Notes: a model not told the origin generated them from the sequence alone. A stretch of DNA of 41,120 bases from Chloroflexota bacterium (GCA_005879945.1 VBHX01000082.1:1-41120), one strand, 5' to 3'. Positions 8,872-18,045 are shown, counted from the stretch's first letter. Translations and numbers: made by a program.

Positions 8872-8936
8872 TACGGGCAGGTTACAGGGGTCGCGCGCCC
8901 ATTCATCAAAAGTGACGAAGGTCCGACCGGATCAAC

Positions 8937-9965
8937 TCAGAACGGGAATCGGGTCAGGTCGTACGCCAGCGAGCCCGGTTTGACGTGGCCTAGGATCACG
9001 ACTCGTGGTCTGTGCCTCACGGCCTCGGCGGGGTGCACCTCAGGCCGCAGGCCGTTGAAGATCGGGAAACGAAGCGTGCCGTCCGGCGACCATTCTGAGT
9101 AGCGCACGCTAACGACCAGCTCCGGACGGACCCAATGGACTGGGCCGGTCATGATCGGCGGCGGGTCGAGTGAGGAGGAAGAGCTGCTCAGCCCGTCGAG
9201 CCTTGGTTTGATGACCTCCATCGCCGCGTCGTCGTAGCCGCCGCCGACGGTCCCGCATGGGAGGAGTCGGCCATCCTCGTGGTAGCCGACAAGCAAGGCG
9301 TCGAAGGGCTTGGTGCCGGTCCAGCCGATCACCACGAAGTCGTCCGACTTGACGGCTTTGACCTTGAGCCAGAAGGGGCTGCGCTGACCCGGCACGTACG
9401 GGCTCTGCATGTGTTTGGCAACGACTCCCTCGAGCCCGCGCTCAAGGCAGGCCTCGAACAGCTCGGCGCCATCCTCTTCGATATGGTCGGGCACGAAGAT
9501 GTGACCGCCGGCCTCGACCGCCTTGCGCAAACGCGCACGCCTGCGTGAAATCGGCTGGCGCACCAACGGCTTCGCTTCCAGGTAGAGCGCGTCGAAGGCG
9601 AGGTAAGCGACGGGAATCTCGTCCTTGCGTTTGGCGCCGCCGGTAAGGCGAGCGCGCAATCGCGTGTAGTCGGGGCGACCGTCTTGATCGGTGGCCACGA
9701 GCTCGCCGTCGATGACGCTGCCAGGCGGCACGCGCGCGGCCGCCGCGGTGACCTCGGGCACGTCGGCCGTGAGGTCGTTGAGGCCGCGGTCCTGCAAGTG
9801 CACCCGGCCCTCGGGGTCGCGGAAGAGCATGCAGCGCAGTCCGTCCCACTTGACCTCGAAGAGGTACTCCGGCGAGCTGAACGGAGCCTCGGCCGACGCG
9901 GCCTGCATCGGCCGAAGCTCGTTCGGAAAACTCTCGAGCTCGATCTGGAGCTGGTTGGAATCCAC
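8937..9965 (-). CDS. ATP-dependent DNA ligase (LigD ligase-domain type)
   Basis: The 342-residue ligase has the nucleotidyltransferase motifs EVKWDGLRCMLF (motif I, AMP-accepting Lys39), VIDGELVA (III), EGVVAKHM (IV) and FWLKVKAVKSDDFVVIGW (V). An OB-fold with the C-terminal motif (SEWSPDGTLRFPIF) follows. The polymerase and phosphoesterase domains of full LigD are absent. I chose GTG 9965, which has TTGGAG just upstream and lies 22 bases after the Ku stop, over the open frame's first start at 10079, which would overlap Ku by about 90 bases. Next to Ku it should seal double-strand breaks in non-homologous end joining. Confidence 0.9.
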   Translation of the reverse strand: MDSNQLQIELESFPNELRPMQAASAEAPFSSPEYLFEVKWDGLRCMLFRDPEGRVHLQDRGLNDLTADVPEVTAAAARVPPGSVIDGELVATDQDGRPDYTRLRARLTGGAKRKDEIPVAYLAFDALYLEAKPLVRQPISRRRARLRKAVEAGGHIFVPDHIEEDGAELFEACLERGLEGVVAKHMQSPYVPGQRSPFWLKVKAVKSDDFVVIGWTGTKPFDALLVGYHEDGRLLPCGTVGGGYDDAAMEVIKPRLDGLSSSSSSLDPPPIMTGPVHWVRPELVVSVRYSEWSPDGTLRFPIFNGLRPEVHPAEAVRHRPRVVILGHVKPGSLAYDLTRFPF

Positions 9966-9987
9966 CGCTCCAAGGTTAGTCGGGGCG

Positions 9988-10830
9988 CTACGAAGCTTTT
10001 CGGCGGGCCTTCTTGGGTTCGGCGGGCTGAGCCTTCTCGCGCGAGGCGCGCGACTTCTTGGCCGCGTCGACCGATGCACGCAGCGCTTCCATGAGGTCCA
10101 TGACCTTCGCGGTCTGTGGCGCGGGCGGCGCTTCGATGACCTCGCCGTCGATCTTCGCCTGCACGACCCTCATCACCGCCTCTCGGTACTCGTCCTTGTA
10201 GCGGCTGGGGTCGAACGAATCGGCGAGGCTCTCGACGAGCGCCTTCGCCATCTCGAGCTCTTTGGGATTGATCTTCACCTCGCCTTCGAGACCCTTCAGT
10301 CCCTCAGCGGAGCGAATCTCATCAGGCCAATGAAGAGTGTTCATGAGCAGCGCAGTGCCGGTTGGGTGCAGCGCGGCGAGGTGCTCTCGGTCGCGCAGCG
10401 CGATCTTGGCGATGGCCATCTTTCCTGTGGTCTCGAGCGCGGTGCGGAGGAGGTGGTACGGCTTCCTGCCCAACTCCTCGGGCTCGACATAGTAAGCGCT
10501 GTTGAAGTAGAGGCCGGGCTCGATGTCGTCACGAGGAACGAACTCGTGGATGTCGATGCTGTGAGCGGTCGCGAGCGGCATGTTGTCCAGGTCTTTGTCG
10601 TCGATGATGACGTACCGGTCCTTGCCGACCTCAAAGCCCTTGAGGATCTCGCCATAGGCGACCTCGTGGTCACCTTCCGCGCACCAACGCTTGTAGCTGA
10701 TGGGCGATCGGTGATCGGGACACAGCTGGCGGAATGAGACCTTGGCGCTGGATTCTGTGGCGTTGTAGAGACGAATCGGGATAGAGACCATTCCGAACGA
10801 AACGATTCCTTTCCACATCGATCGCGGCAT
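9988..10830 (-). CDS. ku: Non-homologous end-joining protein Ku
   Basis: The 280-residue bacterial Ku forms a homodimeric ring that threads onto broken DNA ends and recruits the ligase encoded next to it. The start MPRSMWKGIVSFGMVSIPIRLYNATE is the classic family N-terminus. The beta-barrel core includes YFNSAYYVEPEE and HLAALHPTGTALLMNTL. The C-terminal tail is Lys/Arg/Ala rich, as in Ku proteins that bind DNA with this extension. An in-frame TTG at 10851 would add seven residues, but GGAGG there looks like a ribosome-binding site, so the ATG at 10830 is preferred. Confidence 0.95.
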   Translation of the reverse strand: MPRSMWKGIVSFGMVSIPIRLYNATESSAKVSFRQLCPDHRSPISYKRWCAEGDHEVAYGEILKGFEVGKDRYVIIDDKDLDNMPLATAHSIDIHEFVPRDDIEPGLYFNSAYYVEPEELGRKPYHLLRTALETTGKMAIAKIALRDREHLAALHPTGTALLMNTLHWPDEIRSAEGLKGLEGEVKINPKELEMAKALVESLADSFDPSRYKDEYREAVMRVVQAKIDGEVIEAPPAPQTAKVMDLMEALRASVDAAKKSRASREKAQPAEPKKARRKAS

Positions 10831-10866
10831 GGCGTCGAAGTTTACCTCCAATCCACCGTTAACTGG

Positions 10867-11814
10867 CTACTTTTCGTAAGTGGCCTCGAGCCAGTGACCG
10901 ACCACTTCGTTGAATGCACCGGGGTTCTCGAGGTACGAGAGGTGGCCCGTGTTGGGTACAACCGCGAGTTTCGCAGCCGGCATTTCACCTGCGGCCTGCC
11001 TCGCGTAGCGGAGCGGAAAGTAATCGCGCTCGCCCCATATCAGCAGCGCTGGGCACGATATCTCGTCGAGCCGCCCCCATGGCTTGTAATCCGGCTCTCC
11101 GTAGTGGGTCGCAACGCTGCGGTAGACCTCGAACTGGAACCGCCCAGCGGTGGGCCGGCTCGCTGTTTGAAGCGCATATTCGAGTGCGAGCTGGCCGTGC
11201 GGAATCTTGTACGGATCGACGGTCAGCCGCCGAATTGTTCGTTCCATCCGCCGCCGGGTCGGACGCAAGCCGGCGGCGAGCCCGAGAAGCGCGCCCAAAA
11301 CCGGATGGAGTGTGGCCATCACGAAGCCCGGCGGTCTCGGGCCGATGCCGGCGGCGTCGACCAGAACCAATCCCGGCACGCGGGGTCGCCGGCGCGCGAA
11401 ATGAACCAGCGCCAAGTAACCGCCAAGCGAATGGCCGATGAGCAGCGGCCAGTCCAACCGGTCGAGAAACGCCGCGAGCCACTCGAGCATCCGGTCCATC
11501 GTCGCCGGGCTCGGCCACGACGGGATCTCAGTCTCTCCGTGGCCGGGCATGTCGACGGCGATGATGCGCCGCCGCTCCGCGAGTGCGTTCAGCACCGGAT
11601 ACCAAAGAGCGGCAGAGCCACCCGAGCCGTGGAGCAGGACGGCAAGCGGCAAGTCCGGGCGGCCGGCCGTTACCCAATGCGTGTGCAGGCCACCTACTTC
11701 TGCCGCGTGATGCTGGACCTCAACGCCGGCGGCGTGATAGAGAGCGTCCCCCGCTTCACGCAGCCGCGACGTCGCGGTCGCCGGTTCGTGCACCACCAGA
11801 TCAGTTTGGTCCAA
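10867..11814 (-). CDS. Alpha/beta-hydrolase fold enzyme
   Basis: The 315-residue protein has the oxyanion-hole motif LLHGSGGS, the nucleophile elbow GHSLGG (Ser129), an acid region LLIWGERDYFPL and the catalytic histidine in VVPNTGHLSYLENP. This is a complete Ser-Asp-His triad of the epoxide hydrolase/esterase/C-C hydrolase superfamily. The substrate is not evident. The TTG start at 11814 is uncertain; GTG codons six and seven residues further in are alternatives. It is divergent from the MBL gene, with only 35 bases between the starts. Confidence 0.85.
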   Translation of the reverse strand: MDQTDLVVHEPATATSRLREAGDALYHAAGVEVQHHAAEVGGLHTHWVTAGRPDLPLAVLLHGSGGSAALWYPVLNALAERRRIIAVDMPGHGETEIPSWPSPATMDRMLEWLAAFLDRLDWPLLIGHSLGGYLALVHFARRRPRVPGLVLVDAAGIGPRPPGFVMATLHPVLGALLGLAAGLRPTRRRMERTIRRLTVDPYKIPHGQLALEYALQTASRPTAGRFQFEVYRSVATHYGEPDYKPWGRLDEISCPALLIWGERDYFPLRYARQAAGEMPAAKLAVVPNTGHLSYLENPGAFNEVVGHWLEATYEK

Positions 11815-11849
11815 CGTGAGAAGCGGTGGCGCTGCATAGTTAGTGGGCG

Positions 11850-12686
11850 ATGCGACTCGGCGACCTCGAGCTGTACATCCTCGTCGCGGGCAGATGGAAG
11901 GCCGATGGCGGGTTGATGTTCGGCGTGGTCCCCAAGGTGCTGTGGGAGAAGCAGAAGCTCGCCGACGGCAACAACATGATCGACATGGCGTGCGTTGGTC
12001 TGGTCGCGCGCCTGAACGGAAAGGTCATCGTCTGCGAGACGGGTATCGGCACCAAGCTGAGCGAGAAGCGTGCGCAGCAGGTCGTCTTGCGCGAGCCGGA
12101 GGGATTGCTGCACTCGCTGAAGCGTCTCGGCATCCGGCCGGATGAGGTCGACGCGGTCATCACCACACATCTGCACTGGGATCACGCCGGCGGCCTGACG
12201 CGCTGGGACAAAGGGTGCCTGGAGCTCACGTTTCCGAAGGCGCGGCATTTCATCCAGCGCAGCGAGTGGGACTTCGCGCTGCGTCCCGATATACGCAGCC
12301 AGTCCGCGTATCTCACCGAAGACTTCACTCCGCTCGAAGACGGCAATCAGCTTGTCGAGTTCCTCGATGGGGATGCGGAGGTGATGCCAGGGGTCCAGAT
12401 CCGCCACGTCGGCGGGCACACGCCGGGCAGCCAGATCCTCGTCCTGCGCTCGGGTGAGCTCGCATGCGCGGTGACGGGCGACCTCGTGTGCCAGACGCCA
12501 CACCTGCGCGTTCCGTGGACGATGTCTGCCGACCTCGAGCCGCTGAGGGTGATGGAAGAGAAGGCACGCCTTTTCGAGGAGGCGCAAAAACATCGGTGGC
12601 TTCTGGTGTTGAGCCATGAGACCGACCAGCCCGCTGGCTACCTCGAAGAGGACGGCCGCTGGCGCCCCGAACCCCGCCTGGCCTAA
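11850..12686 (+). CDS. Metallo-beta-lactamase-fold hydrolase
   Basis: The 278-residue protein has the zinc-binding motif THLHWDHAGG (His107, His109, Asp111, His112), the later ligands in HVGGHTPGSQILVL and a distal histidine in VLSHETDQ. The arrangement resembles lactonase (AHL-lactonase-like) and related quorum-quenching enzymes. That group also includes many housekeeping hydrolases, so no substrate is assigned. No signal peptide is seen. It is divergent from the alpha/beta hydrolase. Its stop is followed by a hairpin at 12691-12715. Confidence 0.88.
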   Translation: MRLGDLELYILVAGRWKADGGLMFGVVPKVLWEKQKLADGNNMIDMACVGLVARLNGKVIVCETGIGTKLSEKRAQQVVLREPEGLLHSLKRLGIRPDEVDAVITTHLHWDHAGGLTRWDKGCLELTFPKARHFIQRSEWDFALRPDIRSQSAYLTEDFTPLEDGNQLVEFLDGDAEVMPGVQIRHVGGHTPGSQILVLRSGELACAVTGDLVCQTPHLRVPWTMSADLEPLRVMEEKARLFEEAQKHRWLLVLSHETDQPAGYLEEDGRWRPEPRLA

Positions 12687-12715
12687 TTTTCCTCCCTCCG
12701 CGCCCCGCGGGGAGG
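12682..12715 (+). repeat. Intergenic palindrome related to the 29.4-kb array
   Basis: Right after the MBL stop, GGCCTAATTTTCCTCC leads into a stem, CCTCC-ct-CCGCG / CGCGG-GGAGG. The prefix GGCCTAATTT occurs in the same position relative to the hairpin in the 71-bp array (read on the minus strand), and a similar prefix is at 20908. There is no T-run, so a dispersed palindromic repeat is more likely than a plain terminator, although a terminator role is possible. Confidence 0.5.
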
Positions 12716-12735
12716 TACTCACCGCCCGCAGGGTT

Positions 12736-12933
12736 TACCACTCGTGAGCGCGCCTTAACAACCGGGGCTTGCTCCGCGCGATCCTTCGCCTAGGGTTCGC
12801 CGCGTGCTCGCCACCGTCGGCTCCTGCGTGCTCGCGGGCCTCGAGGCGCGCCGGGTCGAGGTCCAGGCTGACAGCGCCAACGGCGAAGCGAAATTCGCTC
12901 TCGTCGGCCTGGCCGCGACCTCGGTCAAGGAGG
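12736..12933 (+). repeat. 198-bp direct repeat, copy 1: truncated comM 5' end
   Basis: This stretch matches 13227-13424 with two mismatches that I can see. It carries the GTG start and first 43 codons of comM (from 12804), then breaks off mid-gene into unrelated sequence at 12934. The short open frame 12804-13013 is therefore a dead comM fragment, not a gene. The repeat also includes about 68 bases of upstream sequence. Confidence 0.9.
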
Positions 12934-13226
12934 TGTTTCTCTTCAGCCCGATGCTTCCTGGAACTAGCACGGCTGGGGCAGCTTTACGACCATCCGGTCC
13001 GACGTGCGGCTGATAGGTTGCAATGACGCCGGGTGGCCGATTGCGACTGGCGGCTGGCCCGATCTGCGAGGCCAAGAGCTTCTTGGGAGCGGGTCAAGCC
13101 ACGTGCACAGCCATGCCTGACGGCAGCGATTTGAAGGTGGTCGTGCATCTCGAGTACCCGTTCGAACTCAATCCCCTCGCGGGCCCGCCAATTACCACAA
13201 CGTTCTGGAAAAGGCCTTCCGGGAGC
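12934..13226 (+). other. Sequence between the comM repeats; possible gene remnant
   Basis: These 293 bases lie between two copies of the comM 5' end. An open frame at 13023-13238 has a protein-like stretch (DLKVVVHLEYPFELNPLAGP). A different frame from 13190 continues plausibly as NYHNVLEKAFRELPLVSAP and stops inside repeat copy 2. This suggests a frameshifted 3' end of a gene that once preceded comM. I do not recognise the family, and no intact gene is supported. Confidence 0.4.
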
Positions 13227-13424
13227 TACCACTCGTGAGCGCGCCTTAACAACCGGGGCTTTCTCCGCGCGATCCTTCGCCTAGGGTTCGCCGCGTGCTC
13301 GCCACCGTCGACTCCTGCGTGCTCGCGGGCCTCGAGGCGCGCCGGGTCGAGGTCCAGGCTGACAGCGCCAACGGCGAAGCGAAATTCGCTCTCGTCGGCC
13401 TGGCCGCGACCTCGGTCAAGGAGG
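13227..13424 (+). repeat. 198-bp direct repeat, copy 2: intact comM 5' end
   Basis: This is the partner of 12736-12933 at an offset of 491 bases. Here the comM frame continues into a full-length gene, so this copy is the ancestral location. The visible differences are g/t in the pre-start region and one g/a change in the sixth codon (Gly versus Asp). Confidence 0.9.
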
Positions 13425-14809
13425 CTCGCGAGCGGGTTCGCTCGGCGATCAAGAACAGCAACCTCGAGTTTCCGCGTAGGCGGCTGACGGTGAACCTCGC
13501 CCCGGCGGAGATGCGAAAGGAGGGCAGCGGCCTCGATTTGCCGATCGCAGTCGCCATCGCCCTCGCTGAGTCAGGCGGCCGCGCCCCCACCCGCAGCGCA
13601 TTTCTCGGTGAGCTCGCACTCGACGGTGCGGTGAGGCACGTCGATGGAGTGCTCGTCGCGGCGAGATGCCTGCGCAAGCTTGGCGTCGAGCGCGCCTTTG
13701 TCCCATCTGTGGATGCGAGCGAGGCCGCGCTCGTTGCGGGCCTGGAGGTGATGCCATGCAGGTCGCTCGCCGAGGTCGTGGCGCACCTGCGAGGCCTCGC
13801 GCCAATTACGCCCCAGCCATTCACGAGCATCGCGCCCGACGACATCGTTGGCCTGGTGGTGGAGCACGACCTCGGGGACGTTCATGGACAGGAGGAGGCG
13901 CGAAGGGCGATCGAGGTCGCGGCCGCGGGCGGGCATCACGTTTTGCTCAGCGGCCCGCCCGGTGCCGGCAAGACGATGCTCGCCCGCTGCATCCCCGGAA
14001 TCCTCCCGCCGCTCGAGCTCGACGAGGCCTTCGAGGTGGCGCAAGTCAGAAGCCTGCTCGGCGACCTGCTGCCAGGACGCCCGCTGGACTGGAGCCGCCC
14101 GTTTCGCGCGCCGCATCACGGAGTGTCGATGGCGGGCCTCATCGGCGGCGGCTCCGGTTTCGCGCTGCCGGGCGAAATTAGCAGGGCGCACCACGGCGTC
14201 TTGTTTCTGGACGAGCTCGCCGAGTTTCAGGCCGGTGTCCTGCAGGCGCTGCGGCAGCCGCTGGAGACCGGGCGTGTGACGATCACCCGTTCTGGCGGCT
14301 CGGTCACGTACCCCGCGCGCTTCACACTTGTCGCGGCCACGAATCCCTGCCCCTGCGGGTGGTCCGGCGATCCAGTCCGGACCTGCCGATGCACCCCGGC
14401 GGTCATCGATGCGTACCAGCGCCGGCTATCTGGCCCGCTGCTCGATCGCATCGATCTCCAGGTCGGCGTCCGGCGCGTTCCGCTCGCTGAGCTCGCCTCC
14501 GAACCGCGGGGTGAAGCGTCTGCGGTGGTGAAGGAGCGCGTCTTGGCTGCGCGAAGCCGGCAGCTCGAGCGCCAGGGCTGCCTCAATGCGCAGATCAGAC
14601 CAAGCCGGCTTCGCCACCTCGCAACCCTCGAGCCGGCGTCGCGGCGCACACTCGAGCGTTGGGCGGAGCAGAAGGGTCTCACCGCGCGCGGCTTTCATCG
14701 GGCCTGGCGCGTCGCGCGCACGGCGGCAGATCTCGAAGGCGCAGAGCTCATTGGGGACCGCCACGTTCTCGAAGCGTTGGGATACCGGTTGCATGACGTC
14801 GCCGCCTGA
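13295..14809 (+). CDS. comM: YifB/ComM-family Mg-chelatase-like AAA+ ATPase
   Basis: The 504-residue protein has an N-terminal Lon-like fold (SCVLAGLEARRVEVQADSA onward), the Walker A motif SGPPGAGKTMLARCIPGILPP, Walker B LFLDELAEF, a Cys-rich segment NPCPCGWSGDPVRTC, and the C-terminal Mg-chelatase domain. In transformable bacteria ComM is a helicase that extends integration of incoming DNA. Homologues are widespread in non-competent species. Start GTG 13295. The stop overlaps dprA by 17 bases. The adjacent dprA makes a DNA-uptake role plausible. Confidence 0.93.
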   Translation: MLATVDSCVLAGLEARRVEVQADSANGEAKFALVGLAATSVKEARERVRSAIKNSNLEFPRRRLTVNLAPAEMRKEGSGLDLPIAVAIALAESGGRAPTRSAFLGELALDGAVRHVDGVLVAARCLRKLGVERAFVPSVDASEAALVAGLEVMPCRSLAEVVAHLRGLAPITPQPFTSIAPDDIVGLVVEHDLGDVHGQEEARRAIEVAAAGGHHVLLSGPPGAGKTMLARCIPGILPPLELDEAFEVAQVRSLLGDLLPGRPLDWSRPFRAPHHGVSMAGLIGGGSGFALPGEISRAHHGVLFLDELAEFQAGVLQALRQPLETGRVTITRSGGSVTYPARFTLVAATNPCPCGWSGDPVRTCRCTPAVIDAYQRRLSGPLLDRIDLQVGVRRVPLAELASEPRGEASAVVKERVLAARSRQLERQGCLNAQIRPSRLRHLATLEPASRRTLERWAEQKGLTARGFHRAWRVARTAADLEGAELIGDRHVLEALGYRLHDVAA

Positions 14810-15641
14810 TCTCGCCTCACTGAACACGCGTGGTACGTGGCCGCCACCCGAAGGCCCGCGCGTCGCGATCGTCGGCTCACGCCGTCCGTCGCCCTACGGC
14901 GAGGCGGTCGCCGAGCAGCTCGCGGCCGACCTGGCGCGAGCCGGAGTGGTCGTCGTCAGCGGCCTGGCCCTCGGCTGTGACGCCGCCGCGCATCGAGGCG
15001 CGCTGGTTGGCGGCGGCGTGACGGTGGCGGTCATGGGCACCGGCGTCGACATCGTCTATCCGGCCGCCCACGCTCGCCTGGCCGAGGAGATCCTGGCCGC
15101 CGGCGGCGCGCTGGTCAGCCAGTTTCCCAACGGCACCGAGCCGCGCCGTCGTCATTTCCCCGCACGTAACCTGACCATGGCGGCGCTCTCCGATGCGGTC
15201 GTCGTGGTGGAGGCGGTGCAGGGGTCGGGCGCTCTGATCACGGCCGAAGCCGCGCTCGACCTACATAAAGAGGTAATGGCCGTCCCGGGGAGCATCTTCT
15301 CGCCGCTCTCGGTGGGCACCCACGCCCTCATCCGGGATGGGGCCGGTCTGGTCCAGAACGCCCGCGACATCCTGGCAGTGCTCGGCATCGGACGGGAGGT
15401 CCTGGACGACCCGCTCGCCGCCCCTAGCCGCCTCGGTCTTGGGCTCCAACCGGAGCGGGACGGCATCCTTTTTCACATCTCCGACGTGCTCGCCGTCAGT
15501 GCCGCCGAGCTGGCCCGAAAGCTGGATCTTCCGATCGCAGAGGTGCTCGGCCGGCTCACCTCCCTGGAGCTTGACGGCGCTGTGCGCCGTCACGAGGCGG
15601 GTTATGTAAGGGCATTGCGCCGGGCCAAAGATCGGGCGTAG
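14793..15641 (+). CDS. dprA: DNA-processing protein DprA (no N-terminal SAM domain)
   Basis: The 282-residue protein has the Rossmann-like DprA core: VAIVGSRRPSPYG, VVSGLALGCDAAAHRGAL, FPNGTEPRRRHFPARN and GSGALITAEAALD. A C-terminal winged-helix region (HISDVLAVSAAELARKLDLP) follows. DprA loads RecA on incoming single-stranded DNA. The start is ATG 14793; the longer open frame upstream lies inside comM. The core begins about 20 residues in, so the N-terminal SAM-like domain of many homologues is missing. Confidence 0.93.
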   Translation: MTSPPDLASLNTRGTWPPPEGPRVAIVGSRRPSPYGEAVAEQLAADLARAGVVVVSGLALGCDAAAHRGALVGGGVTVAVMGTGVDIVYPAAHARLAEEILAAGGALVSQFPNGTEPRRRHFPARNLTMAALSDAVVVVEAVQGSGALITAEAALDLHKEVMAVPGSIFSPLSVGTHALIRDGAGLVQNARDILAVLGIGREVLDDPLAAPSRLGLGLQPERDGILFHISDVLAVSAAELARKLDLPIAEVLGRLTSLELDGAVRRHEAGYVRALRRAKDRA

Positions 15642-15725
15642 GATTGCGCGCCTCAGAAGCCGGCCGGGCGTCCACGGCAACCCATTAGGGAAGAAAACCG
15701 GCTGCTGGGGAATAAAGGAGTAGCT

Positions 15726-18005
15726 GTGTCCGAGGGTTTGATCATCGTCGAGTCGCCCGCCAAGGCACGGACTCTGAAGCGGTTCCTGGGTGACCGTTTC
15801 GACGTCCTTGCCTCGATGGGCCACGTCCGCGATTTGCCTGAAAAGGAGATCGCCGTGGACGTGGAGGCCGGCTTCAAGCCGCGCTACGAAGTGGTCGAAA
15901 GCCGGCGCAAGACGATCAATGAGCTGACCGCCGCGACCAAGAAAGATCGCGGGAGCGTGATCCTCGCCTCCGACCCGGATCGGGAGGGGGAGGCGATCGC
16001 CTGGCACCTGGCCGAGGTGCTGAAGCTCACGTCCCCGAAGCGGATCGAGTTCCACGAGATCACCTCGGAGGCGGTCCGCAAGGCCCTGGAGTCTCCTCGC
16101 GAGATCGACATGCGACTGGTCAACGCCCAGCAGGCGCGCCGCGTGGTCGACCGCCTGGTCGGTTACCGGCTGAGCCCGTTCCTCTGGAGCAAGGTCCAGA
16201 AGGGAATCGGCGCGGGTCGGGTGTCCTCGGTGGCGCTGCGCCTGGTCGTCGACCGCGAGGAGGAGATCCGCAAGTTCGTCCCGGTCGAATCCTGGACAGT
16301 CGACATCGAGCTCTCGAAGCTACGCGAGGAAAGGCTTTTCCTGGCTCGCCTCAACCGCCTCAAGAGCGCCATCGGCGCAACCGAGGCTGAGGCCAAGCTC
16401 GAGGTCAAGACGCAGGAGGAGGCCGACGCGATCGTGAAGGCGCTCGAGGGCGCTGCCTATCGCGTGCTTGGTGTCGAGAAGAAGCGCCGAACCAAGAGCT
16501 CCTACCTCCCATACATCACGTCGACCCTGCAGCAGGATGCATCCAGCCGCCTGCGCTTCCGGCCTCGCAACACCATGCGCATCGCGCAGCAGCTCTATGA
16601 GGGCGTCGAGCTTGGCGACGAGGGTTCGACTGGGCTCATCACCTACATGCGCACCGACTCGACACGCATCTCGGCCGAGGCCGAATCAAAGGTCAAGGGC
16701 TTCGTCAAGGACCAGTTCGGTGAGAAGTACGTCGGTGGCCCGCGGACCGCGAAGGCGAGCCCGGGCGCGCAAGACGCGCACGAGGCGATCCGGCCGACCG
16801 ACGTCAGCCGCACGCCGGAGTCGATCCGCCGTCACCTGAGCGGCGACCAGTTCAAGCTCTACGAGCTCATCTGGCGGAGATTCGTGGCGAGCCGGATGGC
16901 GCCCGCCGTCTACGACCAGACGCAGGCGGAGATCGAGGGCGGCGACTACATCTTCAGAGCCAACGGCTCGGTGCTCACGTTCGACGGCTTCTACAAGGTG
17001 TGGGAGCGCGACGAAAACGGCGAGACGGAGCTGCCCCACCTGGCCGCCAAAGAAGAGCTCGAGTACCACGGCATCAAGCCGGAGCAGCACTTCAGCCAGC
17101 CGCCGCCTCGTTACTCGGAGGCAACGCTGATCAAAGAACTGGAGCAGCGCGGCATCGGCCGCCCGTCCACGTACGCGCCGATCGTCGAGACCATCAAGGA
17201 CCACGGTTACGTGGAGATCAAGGAGCGCCGGCTGCACCCGACACGCATCGGCGAGGCCGTCAACGCGATCATGGTCGACCACTTCAAGGTCATCTCCGAC
17301 GACGACTACACGGCGACCCTGGAAAAGCGGCTCGACCAGGTCGAGCAGGGCAGCCAGGAATGGGTGCCCGTGGTCAGCGACTTCTACGGGCCGCTGCAGA
17401 AGATGCTCGTGGCCGCCGAGAAGGCGATGCCCGCGGACACCGACGAGGAATGCCCGCTGTGCCATGAAGGACACCTGGTCCTGAAGGCGAGCCGGTTCGG
17501 TCCGTTCATGGGCTGCTCGCGATATCCGAAGTGCAAGTTCCGCCGCGCGATGACGCCAAACGGCGAGGTGCCCGAGCCGAAGCTTCTCGACGAACCCTGC
17601 CCGGTATGCGGCAAGCCGCTCCAGCAGCGGACGGGCAGATATGGCGAATTCATCGGCTGCTCGGGGTATCCCGACTGCAAATACATCAAGCGCGACCCCG
17701 CCCAAACGGAGGCCAAGCCGACCGGCGAAAAATGCCCGCAGTGTGGGGAGGGGCAGCTCGTGGAGCGGACCGGGCGGTTCGGCCCATTCCTCGCCTGCTC
17801 GCGCTACCCGGAGTGCACGTACCGCGCCAACATCGGCAAGGACGGCAAGGTCCGCGAAGGCCCCAAGGTGCTGGACGAGCCGTGCCCGGTGTGCGGCAAG
17901 CCGCTGGTTGAGCGTCGCGGCCGGTACGGACCGTTCAAGTCGTGCTCGGACTACCCGAAGTGCCCGGGACCGAAGAGCGTCAAGAAAGAGAAGGCCGAGG
18001 TCTAA
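15726..18005 (+). CDS. topA: DNA topoisomerase I with C-terminal zinc ribbons
   Basis: The 759-residue type IA topoisomerase relaxes negative supercoils. The Toprim domain has IIVESPAKA and SDPDREGEAIAWHLAE. The catalytic Tyr307 lies in ITYMRTDSTRIS, and the GIGRPSTYAPIVETI motif follows. Four Cys4 zinc-ribbon modules are visible after about residue 575, starting CPLCHEGHL, CPVCGKPLQ, CPQCGEGQL and CPVCGKPLV. The GTG start is preceded by AAAGGAG at 15715-15721. It follows dprA, a common arrangement. Confidence 0.96.
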   Translation: MSEGLIIVESPAKARTLKRFLGDRFDVLASMGHVRDLPEKEIAVDVEAGFKPRYEVVESRRKTINELTAATKKDRGSVILASDPDREGEAIAWHLAEVLKLTSPKRIEFHEITSEAVRKALESPREIDMRLVNAQQARRVVDRLVGYRLSPFLWSKVQKGIGAGRVSSVALRLVVDREEEIRKFVPVESWTVDIELSKLREERLFLARLNRLKSAIGATEAEAKLEVKTQEEADAIVKALEGAAYRVLGVEKKRRTKSSYLPYITSTLQQDASSRLRFRPRNTMRIAQQLYEGVELGDEGSTGLITYMRTDSTRISAEAESKVKGFVKDQFGEKYVGGPRTAKASPGAQDAHEAIRPTDVSRTPESIRRHLSGDQFKLYELIWRRFVASRMAPAVYDQTQAEIEGGDYIFRANGSVLTFDGFYKVWERDENGETELPHLAAKEELEYHGIKPEQHFSQPPPRYSEATLIKELEQRGIGRPSTYAPIVETIKDHGYVEIKERRLHPTRIGEAVNAIMVDHFKVISDDDYTATLEKRLDQVEQGSQEWVPVVSDFYGPLQKMLVAAEKAMPADTDEECPLCHEGHLVLKASRFGPFMGCSRYPKCKFRRAMTPNGEVPEPKLLDEPCPVCGKPLQQRTGRYGEFIGCSGYPDCKYIKRDPAQTEAKPTGEKCPQCGEGQLVERTGRFGPFLACSRYPECTYRANIGKDGKVREGPKVLDEPCPVCGKPLVERRGRYGPFKSCSDYPKCPGPKSVKKEKAEV

Positions 18006-18039
18006 TTCCGCCCCTCTGATTCGGATTTCCGGCCCTGGG

Positions 18040-18045
18040 TATACT
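18040..18045 (+). promoter_or_regulatory. Candidate -10 box for the rpsB-tsf operon
   Basis: TATACT at 18040-18045 lies about 107 bases before the rpsB start and downstream of the topA stop. The upstream -35 region (TGATTC around 18017) is weak. It would yield a leader of about 100 bases that contains the structured element below. Confidence 0.45.

Noticed and set aside
12804-13013. A 69-codon frame starting like ComM
   Set aside because: It is the truncated copy of the comM 5' end and has no functional domain.
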